In this document: positions 43,711-52,535 of the stretch, one piece after another | How positions within the stretch are numbered: position 1 is the first letter of the stretch | How the letters are laid out: each line of letters starts with the position of its first letter | Assembly (NCBI GenBank): GCA_033856255.1 | Contig: JAWVFH010000042.1 | Span: 40,817-104,816, forward strand | Length of the DNA: 64,000 bases | Source: WHSW01 sp033856255 | GTDB lineage: Bacteria > Actinomycetota > Thermoleophilia > Solirubrobacterales > 70-9 | Direction: 5' to 3' | Program-made: the position numbers and the translations under genes | The notes under the pieces: model-generated | The model's database searches: none | Told to the model about the DNA's origin: nothing | The model's input: only the letters and a program-made list of their open reading frames with translations

Positions 43711-44526
43711 CTACGCGCCCTTGTTGAAGGCGGCGACGCCGCCGGCCTTGTTGATGACCTTGCCGGCCTGCTTCGAGGTCCGCGCCCAATCGACGAACTT
43801 CTGCACGTCGGGGTTCGGGTTGTCCGTCGGCAGGACGAGGAAGATGTAGCGCGAGAGCGGGTACTTGAGCGACTTCACCTTGCTCGCCTTGCACTTGACG
43901 CCGTCGACGGCGATGGGCCTGACGCCCTTGCCCTGCCACGCGAGGCCGGCGTAGCCGATCGCGTTCGGGTCCCGCTTGACGGCGTTGATCACCAGGCCGT
44001 CGGAGGTCAGGGCGTTGACGTTGGAGCCGGGCGGCTCGTTGTTGAGCACCGCCTGGAGGAAGAAGTTGTAGGTCCCTCCGTTGGTGTCTCGGCCGACCGC
44101 GTCGATCGTCGTGGTCAGGTTCGAGCCGGGCACGTCAGCCCAGTTCGTGACCACGCCGTGGTAGACGTCGCGCAGGAGCGGGATCGTGATCCCGTTCACC
44201 TGGTTGCTCGGGTGGACGTCGATGCAGAGCCCGTCCAAGTACATCTTGACGTAGGTCGTTCCCGCGTCGCTGGGGAGCGGCGAGCGGGCCTGGCCGGCGA
44301 ACTGGCTGGTCCCGTTCTGCACGTCCTGGACGCCGGCGTTGCCGCCGTTGGCCGTGTAGACGAACTTGATGTTCTTGTGCAGCTGCTCGTAGGTGTGGAA
44401 CAGGGCCGTGAGCACCGGCTGCGCAGCCACCGAGCCCGACCCGATCAGGGTCGTCGCGGAGGCGGCCGCCGGCATGGCGAGTCCGAAGATCGCCGCCATC
44501 GTGGCGGCGAGAACCTTGACTTTCAC
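43711..44526 (-). CDS. pstS: Phosphate-binding protein PstS
   Basis: 271 residues from GTG 44526, with AAAGGA about 6 bases upstream. A signal peptide (about 1-25, ending AAASA) precedes a type II binding-protein fold: TTLIGSGSVAAQPVLTALF, FVYTANGGNAGVQDVQNG and AVGRDTNGGTYNFFLQAVL, where Ser, Asp, Arg and Thr contact phosphate. Slightly short for the family and with no lipobox, so it may be free or associated with PstC. First gene of an eight-gene operon; its promoter region is shared with a divergent secreted protein gene. Confidence 0.93.
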   Translation of the reverse strand: MKVKVLAATMAAIFGLAMPAAASATTLIGSGSVAAQPVLTALFHTYEQLHKNIKFVYTANGGNAGVQDVQNGTSQFAGQARSPLPSDAGTTYVKMYLDGLCIDVHPSNQVNGITIPLLRDVYHGVVTNWADVPGSNLTTTIDAVGRDTNGGTYNFFLQAVLNNEPPGSNVNALTSDGLVINAVKRDPNAIGYAGLAWQGKGVRPIAVDGVKCKASKVKSLKYPLSRYIFLVLPTDNPNPDVQKFVDWARTSKQAGKVINKAGGVAAFNKGA

Positions 44527-44644
44527 TTCGTGTCCTTTCGTGCTGAGTGGTGGTGGTCCGTCCGTGAGTCGGGGGATGCTAGCACCTTTAGATCTTTGTT
44601 GGTAGGTTTACTAGGGAAAGGACCCACCACTACACGGAGGACCC
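44527..44644. promoter_or_regulatory. Divergent pst/secreted-protein promoter region
   Basis: 118 bp between pstS and the plus-strand gene. It is locally AT-richer (44584-44612). GTGGTGGTCC at 44550-44559 is nearly the inverse complement of GGACCCACCAC at 44620-44630. Both flanking genes have Shine-Dalgarno sequences. No convincing pair of actinobacterial Pho-box direct repeats was seen. Confidence 0.35.
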
Positions 44645-45268
44645 GTGATCACCACTCTCAGAGACGCCAAGTACCTTCGATATGCGGCCGTCGCCGCCCC
44701 GCTCGCGATCGTCATCGCGGTCGCGATTTCGGTCGCGCCGTCGTTCGCGGGCTCCACGTTCCTGACCGCCAAGCAGGCGGAACGGACCTACTTCGACAAG
44801 GCGGCCACGAAGGCGAGGTTCGCCGAGAAGAGCGAGCTACCGCAGCAGCCGATCGAACGGCTGATGACCAGCACCGTCGACTTCGGCCCGGTCTACTCGA
44901 AGACGCCGTTCGACATCCCCGGCGCCAGGGCCGTGTTCCAGACCGACAGCACGACCGACGTCGTGGTCACGTTCTCGGGCGAGGCGACGTGCGTCGCCAC
45001 CAACGAGGGGACGGGCTGCCCGATCCAGGTCACGATCGACGGCTCGCCCGCGGGGGTGGGGAAGGTCAACTTCCTCACCTCGAGCGCCGACCCGCAGCCC
45101 AAGGAGACGGTTCACACCGTCGTCCAGACCGGCGTCGTGACCGCCGGCCAGCACGACATCCGGGTTCGTTACGCCGGCGCGACCGATGCCTCGGTCGGGC
45201 TCAAGCTGCTCGACTGGAACCTGGTCGTCCAGGCCTACCCGGGCCCGGACGTGGTCGAGGAGGGATAG
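44645..45268 (+). CDS. Secreted or membrane-anchored protein of unknown function
   Basis: 207 residues from GTG 44645, preceded by GGAGG. An N-terminal membrane/signal segment (about 13-36, ending APSFAGS) leads to a mostly beta-stranded domain with one Cys pair (ATCVATNEGTGCPIQV). Strands such as DVVVTFSGEA and HDIRVRYAGATDASVGLKLLDW suggest a jelly-roll or Ig-like fold. No family recognised. Its head-to-head position with pstS suggests possible phosphate-linked control, which is inference. It ends one base before the stop of the next, convergent gene. Confidence 0.75.
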   Translation: MITTLRDAKYLRYAAVAAPLAIVIAVAISVAPSFAGSTFLTAKQAERTYFDKAATKARFAEKSELPQQPIERLMTSTVDFGPVYSKTPFDIPGARAVFQTDSTTDVVVTFSGEATCVATNEGTGCPIQVTIDGSPAGVGKVNFLTSSADPQPKETVHTVVQTGVVTAGQHDIRVRYAGATDASVGLKLLDWNLVVQAYPGPDVVEEG

Positions 45269-47278
45269 CTACTTCTTCCTCTTCAGCTTCACCTTCGCCG
45301 ACTGGGTGGCCGCGAGGCCCCCGGTCGGCGTGAAGGTGATCTTGGCCGTGACCTTGGCCTTGCCCTTCTGCTTCAGCTTCTTCTTCGTCTTCCCCTTCGG
45401 GATCACCTTGAGCTTGAAGTTGCCCGCCGCGCCGACCGGCTTCGCCGCGCTCGCCGGACGCTGACTCTTCAGGTCCTTCCCGCTGAGCTTCAGCTCGCCC
45501 GCTCCCGGCACGCTCACGGTGACCGTCGCGGTGCCCTTCTTCTTGTTCACCTTCTTCTTGCCGATCGTGAACCCGTTCGAGGGGCAGCCGTCGGCGGTGG
45601 TCAGGTCCGCAACCGTGGGGCAGGCGTCGGAGTTGTCGGCGACGCCGTCCTTGTCCGCGTCGGCGCAGCTCGGCACCTTGAAGTTGCCGATCGCGGTGTG
45701 CCAGGCGTTCACCGAGGTGACGGGGTAGAACTCGTTCGTGTACCAGAACGTGCACTGGTCGCTCGGGTCCACCGACATCGCGCTGTAGTCGCCCCAGCGG
45801 TCGAAGGTGCTCGTCTGCGAGCCGGTCCCGGCCTCCATCACCTGCTCGCTTCCCATCGCCCCCGCCGGATCGGTCGGAGCGCGGGTCGCGTAGCGGATGC
45901 TCGGGAAGGCGCTCGACGAGGAGGCCGAGTAGCCGAGGCCGATGTTGCCCTCGACGTCGATCGAGATGCTCCCCATGAAGCGGTTGAGGCCGCCGCCCGG
46001 ATCGTAGGTCCCCTCCTGGAACAGGCCCCAGCCGGCCCCCGTGTTGCGGAGCTCGAACCAGCGGATCGCTGCTCCGGGCCCCGCCGGCGAATCCGCCGAC
46101 GCGCTGCCGCCGCCGACCGTGAAGTCGCCGACCAGCGCCGCGTGGTCGCCGAACTGGCGGTAGGTGAAGCGCTGCATCGGCCATTCGCTGACCGCGTCGA
46201 CCATCTGCGCGGTGCCGCTCTGCGGGATGCAGCTGAGGTCGAAGAACCCGCAGACCGTGTACGTGTAGGGCGTGACCGGGAAGGACCCGATCATCGCGAA
46301 GGTGCCCGGCGGGCTGGCGAAGTTCGGCGTCAGCTGGAAGAGCTCGATCCGGTCGGGGCCGCCGCCGTGGAAGACGTCGTCCTTGAAGGTGTAGAAGAGC
46401 CCGCCGTCGGTCGAGGCCGGGTCGCGGACCCCGTCGACGTCCGCGGGCATGAGGAAGTTGCTCTGGCCCGGGAAGCGCACCGCGGTGGCGGTCGGATCGC
46501 CGGCGAGCATCTTCGCGCGGTCCAGCGCGTAGGCCGTGTAGGTGCTCTCGTTGGTGCTGACGTAGTAGCCGCTGGGCCAGACGCCGACCTTGAAGTAGTC
46601 GGGGAACTCAGGGGTCGGGAAGTCGTAGGTGAAGTAGGCCCCGGCCGGATCGGGCGTCCGGGAGACGGCGAAGCACATGTGGAACGGCCCCGGGCCGCCG
46701 TCGTCCTTGAACTGGGCGAGCACCCAGCGGTCGGCGATCGGGTCGTATTCGATGTTCGGGTCGCCGTCGTTGTCGGGGTTGCAGGGGCCGGCCGGGAACA
46801 GGCTCGAGAGCTCGAACGCCGGCGTCAGCAGGGTGCCGGTCTTGTTGTAGATCGCGACCTTGGTCGCGTTGACGACCTGGACGTAGTTGTTGGGGCCGAC
46901 GTCGCCGTTGGTGTCCGGCGGCGTGCAGCCGCCGCAGGCGAACGGGTTCGACATGCCCTCGAAGACCGGGCCCGGCGCCGGCGTCCGCGAGCCCGCGGCC
47001 CCGGAATCCGCGGCCAGCGGATCGACCGGCACCGAGCCGCGGTTGCGGGTCGCGCGCACGCCGGCGTCGCCCTCGCCGGCGAGCGGGTTGACGCGGCCGA
47101 TCGGCCGGCCGGGGCTCGCACCGTCGGACGGGCCGAGGCCTCGGACCGGCTTGCTGACCCCGAAGCCCTGGGCGTGGATCACGGTCGGCTTCGAGGCGGC
47201 GGAGGCGGAGGCCGCGACGAGCAGGCTAAGGACCACGAGCAGGACGAGCGAGATGCCCCTCCACCGACCTCTGGTCAT
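45269..47278 (-). CDS. Large secreted protein with a C-terminal thrombospondin type-3-like repeat
   Basis: 669 residues from ATG 47278, preceded by AGGAGG. Signal peptide about 1-28 (ending ASASA). The mature protein is rich in beta strands and aromatic residues (GGCTPPDTNGDVGPNNYVQVVNA, YDPIADRWVLAQF, DRWGDYSAMSVDP), a pattern seen in secreted beta-propeller-like proteins. Near residue 555 lies a calcium-binding TSP3-like DADKDGVADNSDACP motif. The final 100 residues are Lys-rich (KKKVNKKKGTATV) and Ig-like, ending in KRKK. Likely cell-surface; function unknown. Confidence 0.8.
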   Translation of the reverse strand: MTRGRWRGISLVLLVVLSLLVAASASAASKPTVIHAQGFGVSKPVRGLGPSDGASPGRPIGRVNPLAGEGDAGVRATRNRGSVPVDPLAADSGAAGSRTPAPGPVFEGMSNPFACGGCTPPDTNGDVGPNNYVQVVNATKVAIYNKTGTLLTPAFELSSLFPAGPCNPDNDGDPNIEYDPIADRWVLAQFKDDGGPGPFHMCFAVSRTPDPAGAYFTYDFPTPEFPDYFKVGVWPSGYYVSTNESTYTAYALDRAKMLAGDPTATAVRFPGQSNFLMPADVDGVRDPASTDGGLFYTFKDDVFHGGGPDRIELFQLTPNFASPPGTFAMIGSFPVTPYTYTVCGFFDLSCIPQSGTAQMVDAVSEWPMQRFTYRQFGDHAALVGDFTVGGGSASADSPAGPGAAIRWFELRNTGAGWGLFQEGTYDPGGGLNRFMGSISIDVEGNIGLGYSASSSSAFPSIRYATRAPTDPAGAMGSEQVMEAGTGSQTSTFDRWGDYSAMSVDPSDQCTFWYTNEFYPVTSVNAWHTAIGNFKVPSCADADKDGVADNSDACPTVADLTTADGCPSNGFTIGKKKVNKKKGTATVTVSVPGAGELKLSGKDLKSQRPASAAKPVGAAGNFKLKVIPKGKTKKKLKQKGKAKVTAKITFTPTGGLAATQSAKVKLKRKK

Positions 47279-47349
47279 CACGGCCTCCTGCTCGGTCGCC
47301 CTTCCCCTACGTCGCGACCCTTTCACAAATCGGGGCGACGGGCAAGGAC

Positions 47350-48354
47350 TCAGGCGAGCCGCCAGCGGCGCGGGTCGGCCTCCTCGACCTCGACCACCTC
47401 GCCGGCCAGCGCCAGGTGGTCGAGGTAGGCGAGCGCCAGCTGCAGGCCCCAGGCGGCTGTCGCGGGGTTCAGGTTCTCCGGTCCGACGATGTCGCCGATG
47501 ATCTCGAACGCGGTCCGCGGCCCGTCGGCCAGCGCTCCCCGGGCGCGGTCGAGCTGCTCGGCGAGCTCGGCGCGGTTGGCGGCGACCTTCGCCGGCACGT
47601 CGCGAAACGGCCTTCCGTGGCCGGCGAGGCAGAGGCTGGTGTGCTGGAGCCGGTCGACCTCGTCGAGGCCGCCGATGAACTCGCCCACCGGGTCGGGGGT
47701 GTGGCCGTAGTCGAAGAACAGCGAGATCCGACCGAGCAGGTGGTCGCCGGAGATCAGCAGGCCGCTGTCGGGCTGGTGCAGGCAGACGTGAGAGGGCGCA
47801 TGACCCGGGGTCTCGATCACCTGCCAGGTACCGAGGTCGGTCTCCACCTCGACGCCCGGGACCAGCTCGCGGTCGGGCGCCACGGCCCGCACGATCCCCG
47901 GGTCGCTGCCGCGGCGCGATTTCTCGTACAGCTCGAGCCCCCTCGGTGGCACACCGCTCTGGCGCGCCACCTCGATCCGCCGGTCGAGCGCCGCGTCGGG
48001 GTCGTCGATCATCGCCCGGATGTGCCCCCAGGCCGGGTGCATCCACAGTTCCGCGCCGGAGCGGTCGACGATCGGGCCGGCGAGGCCGTAATGGTCGGTG
48101 TGCGCATGCGTGCAGACGACCAGGCGCACGTCCTCGAGCCGGAAACCGACCTGGGCCAGCGCCAGCTCGAGGTGGCGCTGGCCGTCCTCGGTCGCCATCC
48201 CGGTGTCGAAGAGGACGATCCCGTCGCCCGAGCGAACGGCGAAGGCGTTGACGTGCGGGACGCCGGGCCAGGGCAGTGGCAGGCGCAGGCGCCAGACGCC
48301 GGGGAGCACGCGCTCCCCGCGACCGAGCTCACGCTTGCGTCTCGACTGGCCCAT
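47350..48354 (-). CDS. MBL-fold metallohydrolase
   Basis: 334 residues. The di-zinc motif HxHxDH is THAHTDHYG (His83, His85, Asp87, His88), with downstream ligands in ETPGHAPSH and LISGDHLLG, and AGHGRPF near residue 250. The C-terminal 60 residues are a helical segment (LQLALAYLDHLALAG) like the winged-helix tail of LACTB2-type proteins. No signal peptide, so a cytoplasmic hydrolase of unknown substrate (thioester or lactone are common). ATG 48354 gives a normal family length. Confidence 0.92.
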   Translation of the reverse strand: MGQSRRKRELGRGERVLPGVWRLRLPLPWPGVPHVNAFAVRSGDGIVLFDTGMATEDGQRHLELALAQVGFRLEDVRLVVCTHAHTDHYGLAGPIVDRSGAELWMHPAWGHIRAMIDDPDAALDRRIEVARQSGVPPRGLELYEKSRRGSDPGIVRAVAPDRELVPGVEVETDLGTWQVIETPGHAPSHVCLHQPDSGLLISGDHLLGRISLFFDYGHTPDPVGEFIGGLDEVDRLQHTSLCLAGHGRPFRDVPAKVAANRAELAEQLDRARGALADGPRTAFEIIGDIVGPENLNPATAAWGLQLALAYLDHLALAGEVVEVEEADPRRWRLA

Positions 48355-48445
48355 CGCCCGCCATGCTCGCAGCCAGGCAATTCGCTGTGCATCCCAGGCA
48401 CGAACGACGTGCCCGCGGACCGCTTCCGCCACCCTTATGGGCGGG

Positions 48446-49627
48446 ATGCGTACCGATCCAACCCCCAGACGCGGGCTGGCGCTGTTCAGCGCGATCGCCC
48501 TTGTGGCCGGGCTTGCCCTGCTCGCCGGCGGGGCGAGCGGCCAGGACCTGCAGACGCAGCTGCAGCACAAGCGCGACCGGCTCGGCCACGTCAAACACCG
48601 CGAGGGCGAGCTCTCGACCACGATCCAGAAGTACGGCGACCAGATCGACGAGCTGATCGGCCAGATCTCCGTGCTGCGCAACCGGGTTGCCGTCGTCCAG
48701 GCGGAGCTGACGAAGAAGGAGCGCGAGCTGCACACCGACCGCGTCCGCCTCGTCCAGCTGAAGGACAACCTGCAGCGATCGCTGAACTCCCTGCGCAACC
48801 GCCTCGTCGGCATCTACAGGGCGGGCCAGCCGGACCTGCTGACCGTGGTCCTCGACTCGAGCGGCTTCGACGACCTGATCGACCGCTACGAGTACCTGCG
48901 CCGGATTGAGGAGAACGACTCCGAGATCGTCGGCCGAGTGCGCAGCCTGCGCAACGACACGATCGTCACCGTCAAACGGGTGACCGCCGAGCGCAACGAG
49001 ATCGCCGATCGCAAGGCCGAGCTGGTGCGCACCCAATCCGAGCTCGAGGCGCGCCAGGGCGAGCTCGATACGGCGCGCGCCAATCAGCAGGCGGCGCTCG
49101 ACGGCGCCCAGGCGACCGAGCACGAGCTCGAGGGCAACATCTCCAAGATCCAGGACCAGATCCAGGCGCAGGTCGCCGCCGCCCAGCAGGCGGCGGGCGT
49201 GCCTTCGGCGCCCGCGGGACCGTTCCGCGGCGAGAGCTCGGCCGGCTTCATCTGGCCGGTCAACGGCCCCGTGGTCTCGCCGTTTGGGCCGCGCTACATC
49301 AACGGTGCCTATGAGAACCACCCCGGGATCGACATCGCCGTCCCCAGCGGCACGCCGATCCACGCGGCGGCCAACGGCGTCGTCCTCTTCACCCAGCCCG
49401 AGGCCTCGAGCGGCGGCTACGGCAACTACACCTGCATCGACCACGGCAGCGGGATCTCGACCTGTTACGCGCACCAGTCGAGCTTCGCCGTCTCGACCGG
49501 CCAGGAGGTCCAGCAGGGAGACGTGATCGGAATCTCCGACTGCACCGGCTACTGCTTCGGCCCGCACCTGCACTTCGAGGTCCGGATCAACGGCGTGGTC
49601 ACGGACCCGATGGCGTACCTGCCCTAG
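48446..49627 (+). CDS. M23 (LytM) peptidoglycan endopeptidase with N-terminal coiled coil
   Basis: 393 residues from ATG 48446 (ATG 48437 is an equally in-frame alternative). A signal peptide (ending GGASG) is followed by a long EnvC-like coiled coil (about 35-245, LSTTIQKYGDQIDELIGQIS, ELVRTQSELEARQGELD). The M23 domain starts near residue 270: HPGIDIAVPSG supplies zinc His and Asp, and HLHFEV supplies the remaining His pair. Two Cys pairs in the domain (YTCIDHGSGISTCYAH and DCTGYC) may be disulphides. Likely cleaves peptide crosslinks at division or acts as an amidase activator. Confidence 0.93.
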   Translation: MRTDPTPRRGLALFSAIALVAGLALLAGGASGQDLQTQLQHKRDRLGHVKHREGELSTTIQKYGDQIDELIGQISVLRNRVAVVQAELTKKERELHTDRVRLVQLKDNLQRSLNSLRNRLVGIYRAGQPDLLTVVLDSSGFDDLIDRYEYLRRIEENDSEIVGRVRSLRNDTIVTVKRVTAERNEIADRKAELVRTQSELEARQGELDTARANQQAALDGAQATEHELEGNISKIQDQIQAQVAAAQQAAGVPSAPAGPFRGESSAGFIWPVNGPVVSPFGPRYINGAYENHPGIDIAVPSGTPIHAAANGVVLFTQPEASSGGYGNYTCIDHGSGISTCYAHQSSFAVSTGQEVQQGDVIGISDCTGYCFGPHLHFEVRINGVVTDPMAYLP

Positions 49628-49642
49628 AACCTGGCTCGAAAC

Positions 49643-49665
49643 CCCCCGCGCACGCCTGGCGGGGG
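49643..49665 (+). terminator. Hairpin after the M23 peptidase gene
   Basis: CCCCCGC (49643-49649) pairs with GCGGGGG (49659-49665), 15 bases after the stop codon. GC-rich with no U-tract. Confidence 0.45.
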
Positions 49666-49697
49666 CGACGGGCCGCCTGGCCGCGTCCTCGCCGGCT

Positions 49698-49716
49698 CGC
49701 GTGGCTCTGCCACGCG
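49698..49716 (+). terminator. Second hairpin upstream of the SnoaL-like gene
   Basis: An 8-bp perfect stem CGCGTGGC/GCCACGCG closes a TCT loop. It may back up the terminator at 49643 or be part of the leader of the following gene. Confidence 0.4.
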
Positions 49717-49809
49717 TCGCCGACTGTGTCCTTGCCAGCCGGCCCTCGCCGCTCGCCAGTGCGAACGCGCGAGGTTCCGAGACAGGTTCGTCGCGGATAC
49801 GATCGACAT

Positions 49810-50301
49810 ATGCCCGGCGACCCGGCCGCCAACGCGGCGCTGATCAACCGCTTCTACGAGGCCTTCGCGCGCCAGGACGGCGAGACGATGGCCGCCTGCT
49901 ACGCCCCGGACGCCCACTTCCACGATCCGGTGTTCCAGGACCTGCACGGCGCCGAGGTCGGCTCGATGTGGCGGATGCTCTGCGGGCGGGCGGCCGACCT
50001 CCAGGTCGTCCACTCCAAGGTCGAGGCGGACGCCGACAGCGGATCGGCCCACTGGGACGCCGACTACACCTTCTCCACCGGGCGCGCGGTCCACAACCCG
50101 ATCGACGCCACGTTCAGGTTCGACAACGGGCTGATCGCCGACCACCGCGACGAGTTCGACCTCTACGCCTGGGCACGCCAGGCGCTCGGGCCGATGGGCC
50201 TGCTGCTCGGCTGGTCGCCGCCGGTACAGGGCAAGATCCGTGCCCAGGCCCGCGAGGGCCTGGAGGAGTTCATGGCCGGTAAGCCGGCCGCCGCGGACTA
50301 G
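49810..50301 (+). CDS. SnoaL/NTF2-like protein
   Basis: 163 residues from ATG 49810 (TACGAT six bases upstream). The NTF2-like cone fold is suggested by ALINRFYEAFARQDGETMAACYAPDAHFHDPVF at the N-terminus and DATFRFDNGLIADHRDEFDLYAWA in the last sheet. Such proteins are ester cyclases, isomerases or ligand-binding proteins; catalytic residues are not assigned. The stop TAG shares its last base with the GTG start of the WS/DGAT gene, so the two are probably co-translated and may act on the same lipid-related substrates. Confidence 0.85.
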   Translation: MPGDPAANAALINRFYEAFARQDGETMAACYAPDAHFHDPVFQDLHGAEVGSMWRMLCGRAADLQVVHSKVEADADSGSAHWDADYTFSTGRAVHNPIDATFRFDNGLIADHRDEFDLYAWARQALGPMGLLLGWSPPVQGKIRAQAREGLEEFMAGKPAAAD

Positions 50302-51680
50302 TGAGCGACCGCCTCTCGGCCTCCGACATGTCCTCGCTGCTCGCCGAGCGGGGGCCGATCCACGTGCACGTCGGGGCGACGATCGTCGTCGCCGGCAAGC
50401 AGCCGGAGTTCCGTGAGCTGGTCGAGCACGTCGAGTCGCGGCTCTCGCTGATCCCCCGCTTCCGGCAGCGGATCACCTCGGTCGGGGCGATCGCGCTCTC
50501 GAACCCGGTCTGGGCCGACGACCCCCGATTCGACATCGAGCGCCACGTCCGCCGCCTGGCGCTGCCGAAGCCGGGCGGGATGGCCGAGCTGCGCGAGCTG
50601 GTCGGGCGGGTGATGTCGGAGCCGCTCGACCTGACGCGGCCGCTATGGCAGCTCTACCTCGTCGAGGGGCTGGAGGGCAAGCGCCACGCCTACATCAACA
50701 AGACCCACCACGCCCTCGTCGACGGGGTCGCGGCGGTCGACGTCGGCACGATCATCCTCGACGCCAGCCCCGAGGGGACCGAGATGGAGGTGACCGAGGA
50801 ACGCTGGGAGCCCGACGAGCCGAGCCCCGAGCTGCTCTTCGTCCGCGACGCCTCCGACCGGATCAGGGCGCCGCTGCGGGCTGCGCGCAAGGCGGCGCGA
50901 ACGACGCTGACGATGCCGCGCTCGACCGCGGGCAGGGTGATGAGGACCGCCGAGGGGTTCGCGAAGCTGGCGACCAGCGGGCCGACCGCGCCCCGCACCT
51001 TCCTCAACGCGGAGATCGGCCGCGACCGCCGGGTCGCCTACGTGCAGACCGAGCTGGCGTTGCTGAAGTCGATTCGCGGCGGCTCCGGGGCGACGGTAAA
51101 CGACGTCATCCTGTCGGTCGCCGCCGGCGGCCTGCGGAGGCTGTTCGAGCGCCGCGGGGTAGAGGTGCCCGAGAACCTCGTCGGGCTCGTGCCGATGAGC
51201 ATCCGCCGCCCGGGCGAGGACCTCGAGCTCGGCAACCGGATCGCGACCCTGCTGGTCCGGCTGCCGGTCGCCGAGGGGGATGCCGGCGCCCGGCTGGAAC
51301 GGATCCACGCCGAGACGACGCGGCTGAAGGCGTCCGAGCAGGCGACCGCCGCCTCGCTGATCATCGAGGCGACCGGGTGGACCCCGCCGACGATCAACCG
51401 GGTGCTCGCCGGCGCGATCTCGCGCCCGCTGGCCTTCAACCTCGTCGTCTCCAACGTCCCCGGGCCGCAGGTCCCGTTCTACCTGCTGGGACGGAAGATC
51501 GAGGCGATCTACCCGTTCGTGCCGCTTTCGCCGCAGAACCACGCGCTCTCGATCGGCGTGCTCAGCTACGACGGCAGCGTCTTCTTCGGCCTCGCCGGCG
51601 ACCGTGACCTGCTGGCCGACATCGACGAGTTCGCCGCCGACCTCGATGCCGCGCTCGGCGAACAGGCCGCCGCGGCCTAG
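50301..51680 (+). CDS. Wax ester synthase/diacylglycerol acyltransferase (WS/DGAT)
   Basis: 459 residues from GTG 50301. The acyltransferase motif HHxxxDG is HHALVDG (His136-His137-Asp141-Gly142), with PLWQLYLVEGL just before it. The C-terminal domain carries NLVVSNVPGPQVPFYLLG, also diagnostic. The enzyme esterifies fatty alcohols or diacylglycerol with acyl-CoA, producing storage lipid at the membrane surface. A hairpin follows the stop and separates it from the convergent L,D-transpeptidase gene. Confidence 0.94.
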   Translation: MSDRLSASDMSSLLAERGPIHVHVGATIVVAGKQPEFRELVEHVESRLSLIPRFRQRITSVGAIALSNPVWADDPRFDIERHVRRLALPKPGGMAELRELVGRVMSEPLDLTRPLWQLYLVEGLEGKRHAYINKTHHALVDGVAAVDVGTIILDASPEGTEMEVTEERWEPDEPSPELLFVRDASDRIRAPLRAARKAARTTLTMPRSTAGRVMRTAEGFAKLATSGPTAPRTFLNAEIGRDRRVAYVQTELALLKSIRGGSGATVNDVILSVAAGGLRRLFERRGVEVPENLVGLVPMSIRRPGEDLELGNRIATLLVRLPVAEGDAGARLERIHAETTRLKASEQATAASLIIEATGWTPPTINRVLAGAISRPLAFNLVVSNVPGPQVPFYLLGRKIEAIYPFVPLSPQNHALSIGVLSYDGSVFFGLAGDRDLLADIDEFAADLDAALGEQAAAA

Positions 51681-51696
51681 CCGCGCTCAGGCGCGG
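51681..51696. terminator. Bidirectional hairpin between convergent genes
   Basis: CCGCGC-TCAG-GCGCGG starts directly after the WS/DGAT stop and includes the L,D-transpeptidase stop codon. A 6-bp GC stem with a tetraloop, usable in both directions. Confidence 0.5.
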
Positions 51697-52502
51697 ATGA
51701 ACACCGGGGTGCCGAGCGGGATCGTGTGCACGAGCTTGGCGACGCTCGCGTCGGCGGCGCGCACGCAGCCGTGCGAGGCGGCGATCCCGAGCGGGCCGCT
51801 GGTCCCGTGGATGGCGATCGTGCGGCCGCCGAGCCAGCCCGAGGGCAGGTTCGGCTGGGTGGCGCTGAGCGCCAGCGCGCAGCAGCCGTAGGCGGCGGAG
51901 TCGAGCCCGGTGAAGGTGTCGCTGACCGCGAAGCGCCCGCTCGGCGTGTCGGCTCCTGGAGCGCCGACCGTGACCGGGAAGGAGAGCTCGACCCGGTCGC
52001 CCTTCGCCAGCGCCGCGCGACGCTCGGAGAGGTCGACGGTGATCGAGTACTTGGTCCACCCGTACTCGATCCGTTGCGGATCGAGCTTGATCCAGCCGAG
52101 CTGGTTGTTGGGCAGCAGGCTCGTCGTCACCCCGGCCCACGGCCCCCGCTTGTCGACAACGCCGAAGACGCTCGGCGAGCCGAACGGCGATTCGCGGCCG
52201 ATTCGCTCGATCAGCTCGCCGCCGCCGGGCTCGGTCCGCATCTCGACTTCCTGATGCACCTTGACCCAGATCACCGGGTAGGCGCCGGGCGGGGTCTGCA
52301 GGGTGAGCCGCTCCGGCGCCGGCGGCAGGGCCGCGGGAGCCGCCTCGACCTGGGCGGGATCGGTGGAAGGGGTGACGGGCTGATCCGCCGACGTCGTCGC
52401 CGGCTGCTGCTGGCCCGATCCGCACCCGGCCAGCGCGACGGCGGCGATCGCGATCAGCGCGACGCGGGCTCGGCTCGGCACTCCCAGGTGATCAGGGCCC
52501 AT
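51687..52502 (-). CDS. L,D-transpeptidase (YkuD) lipoprotein
   Basis: 271 residues with a lipobox (AAVALAGCGSG) and a Pro/Thr-rich spacer. A middle segment (VKVHQEVEMRTEPGG to LGWIKLDP) resembles an SH3-like or accessory domain. The YkuD catalytic motif is IHGT plus SHGCVRAAD, with the Cys nucleophile. It should form 3-3 crosslinks in peptidoglycan or anchor proteins to it on the outer face of the membrane. TACGTT lies six bases before the ATG. Confidence 0.93.
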   Translation of the reverse strand: MGPDHLGVPSRARVALIAIAAVALAGCGSGQQQPATTSADQPVTPSTDPAQVEAAPAALPPAPERLTLQTPPGAYPVIWVKVHQEVEMRTEPGGGELIERIGRESPFGSPSVFGVVDKRGPWAGVTTSLLPNNQLGWIKLDPQRIEYGWTKYSITVDLSERRAALAKGDRVELSFPVTVGAPGADTPSGRFAVSDTFTGLDSAAYGCCALALSATQPNLPSGWLGGRTIAIHGTSGPLGIAASHGCVRAADASVAKLVHTIPLGTPVFIRA

Positions 52503-52535
52503 ACGTTCAACGTATCGGCGGTCCTCGCCCGTTCC

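Noticed and set aside
44527..44644. PHO box between pstS and the divergent gene
   Set aside because: No clear pair of GTTCACC-like direct repeats. Only a loose GTGGTGG(G)TCC inverted pair was found, so no regulator site is claimed.
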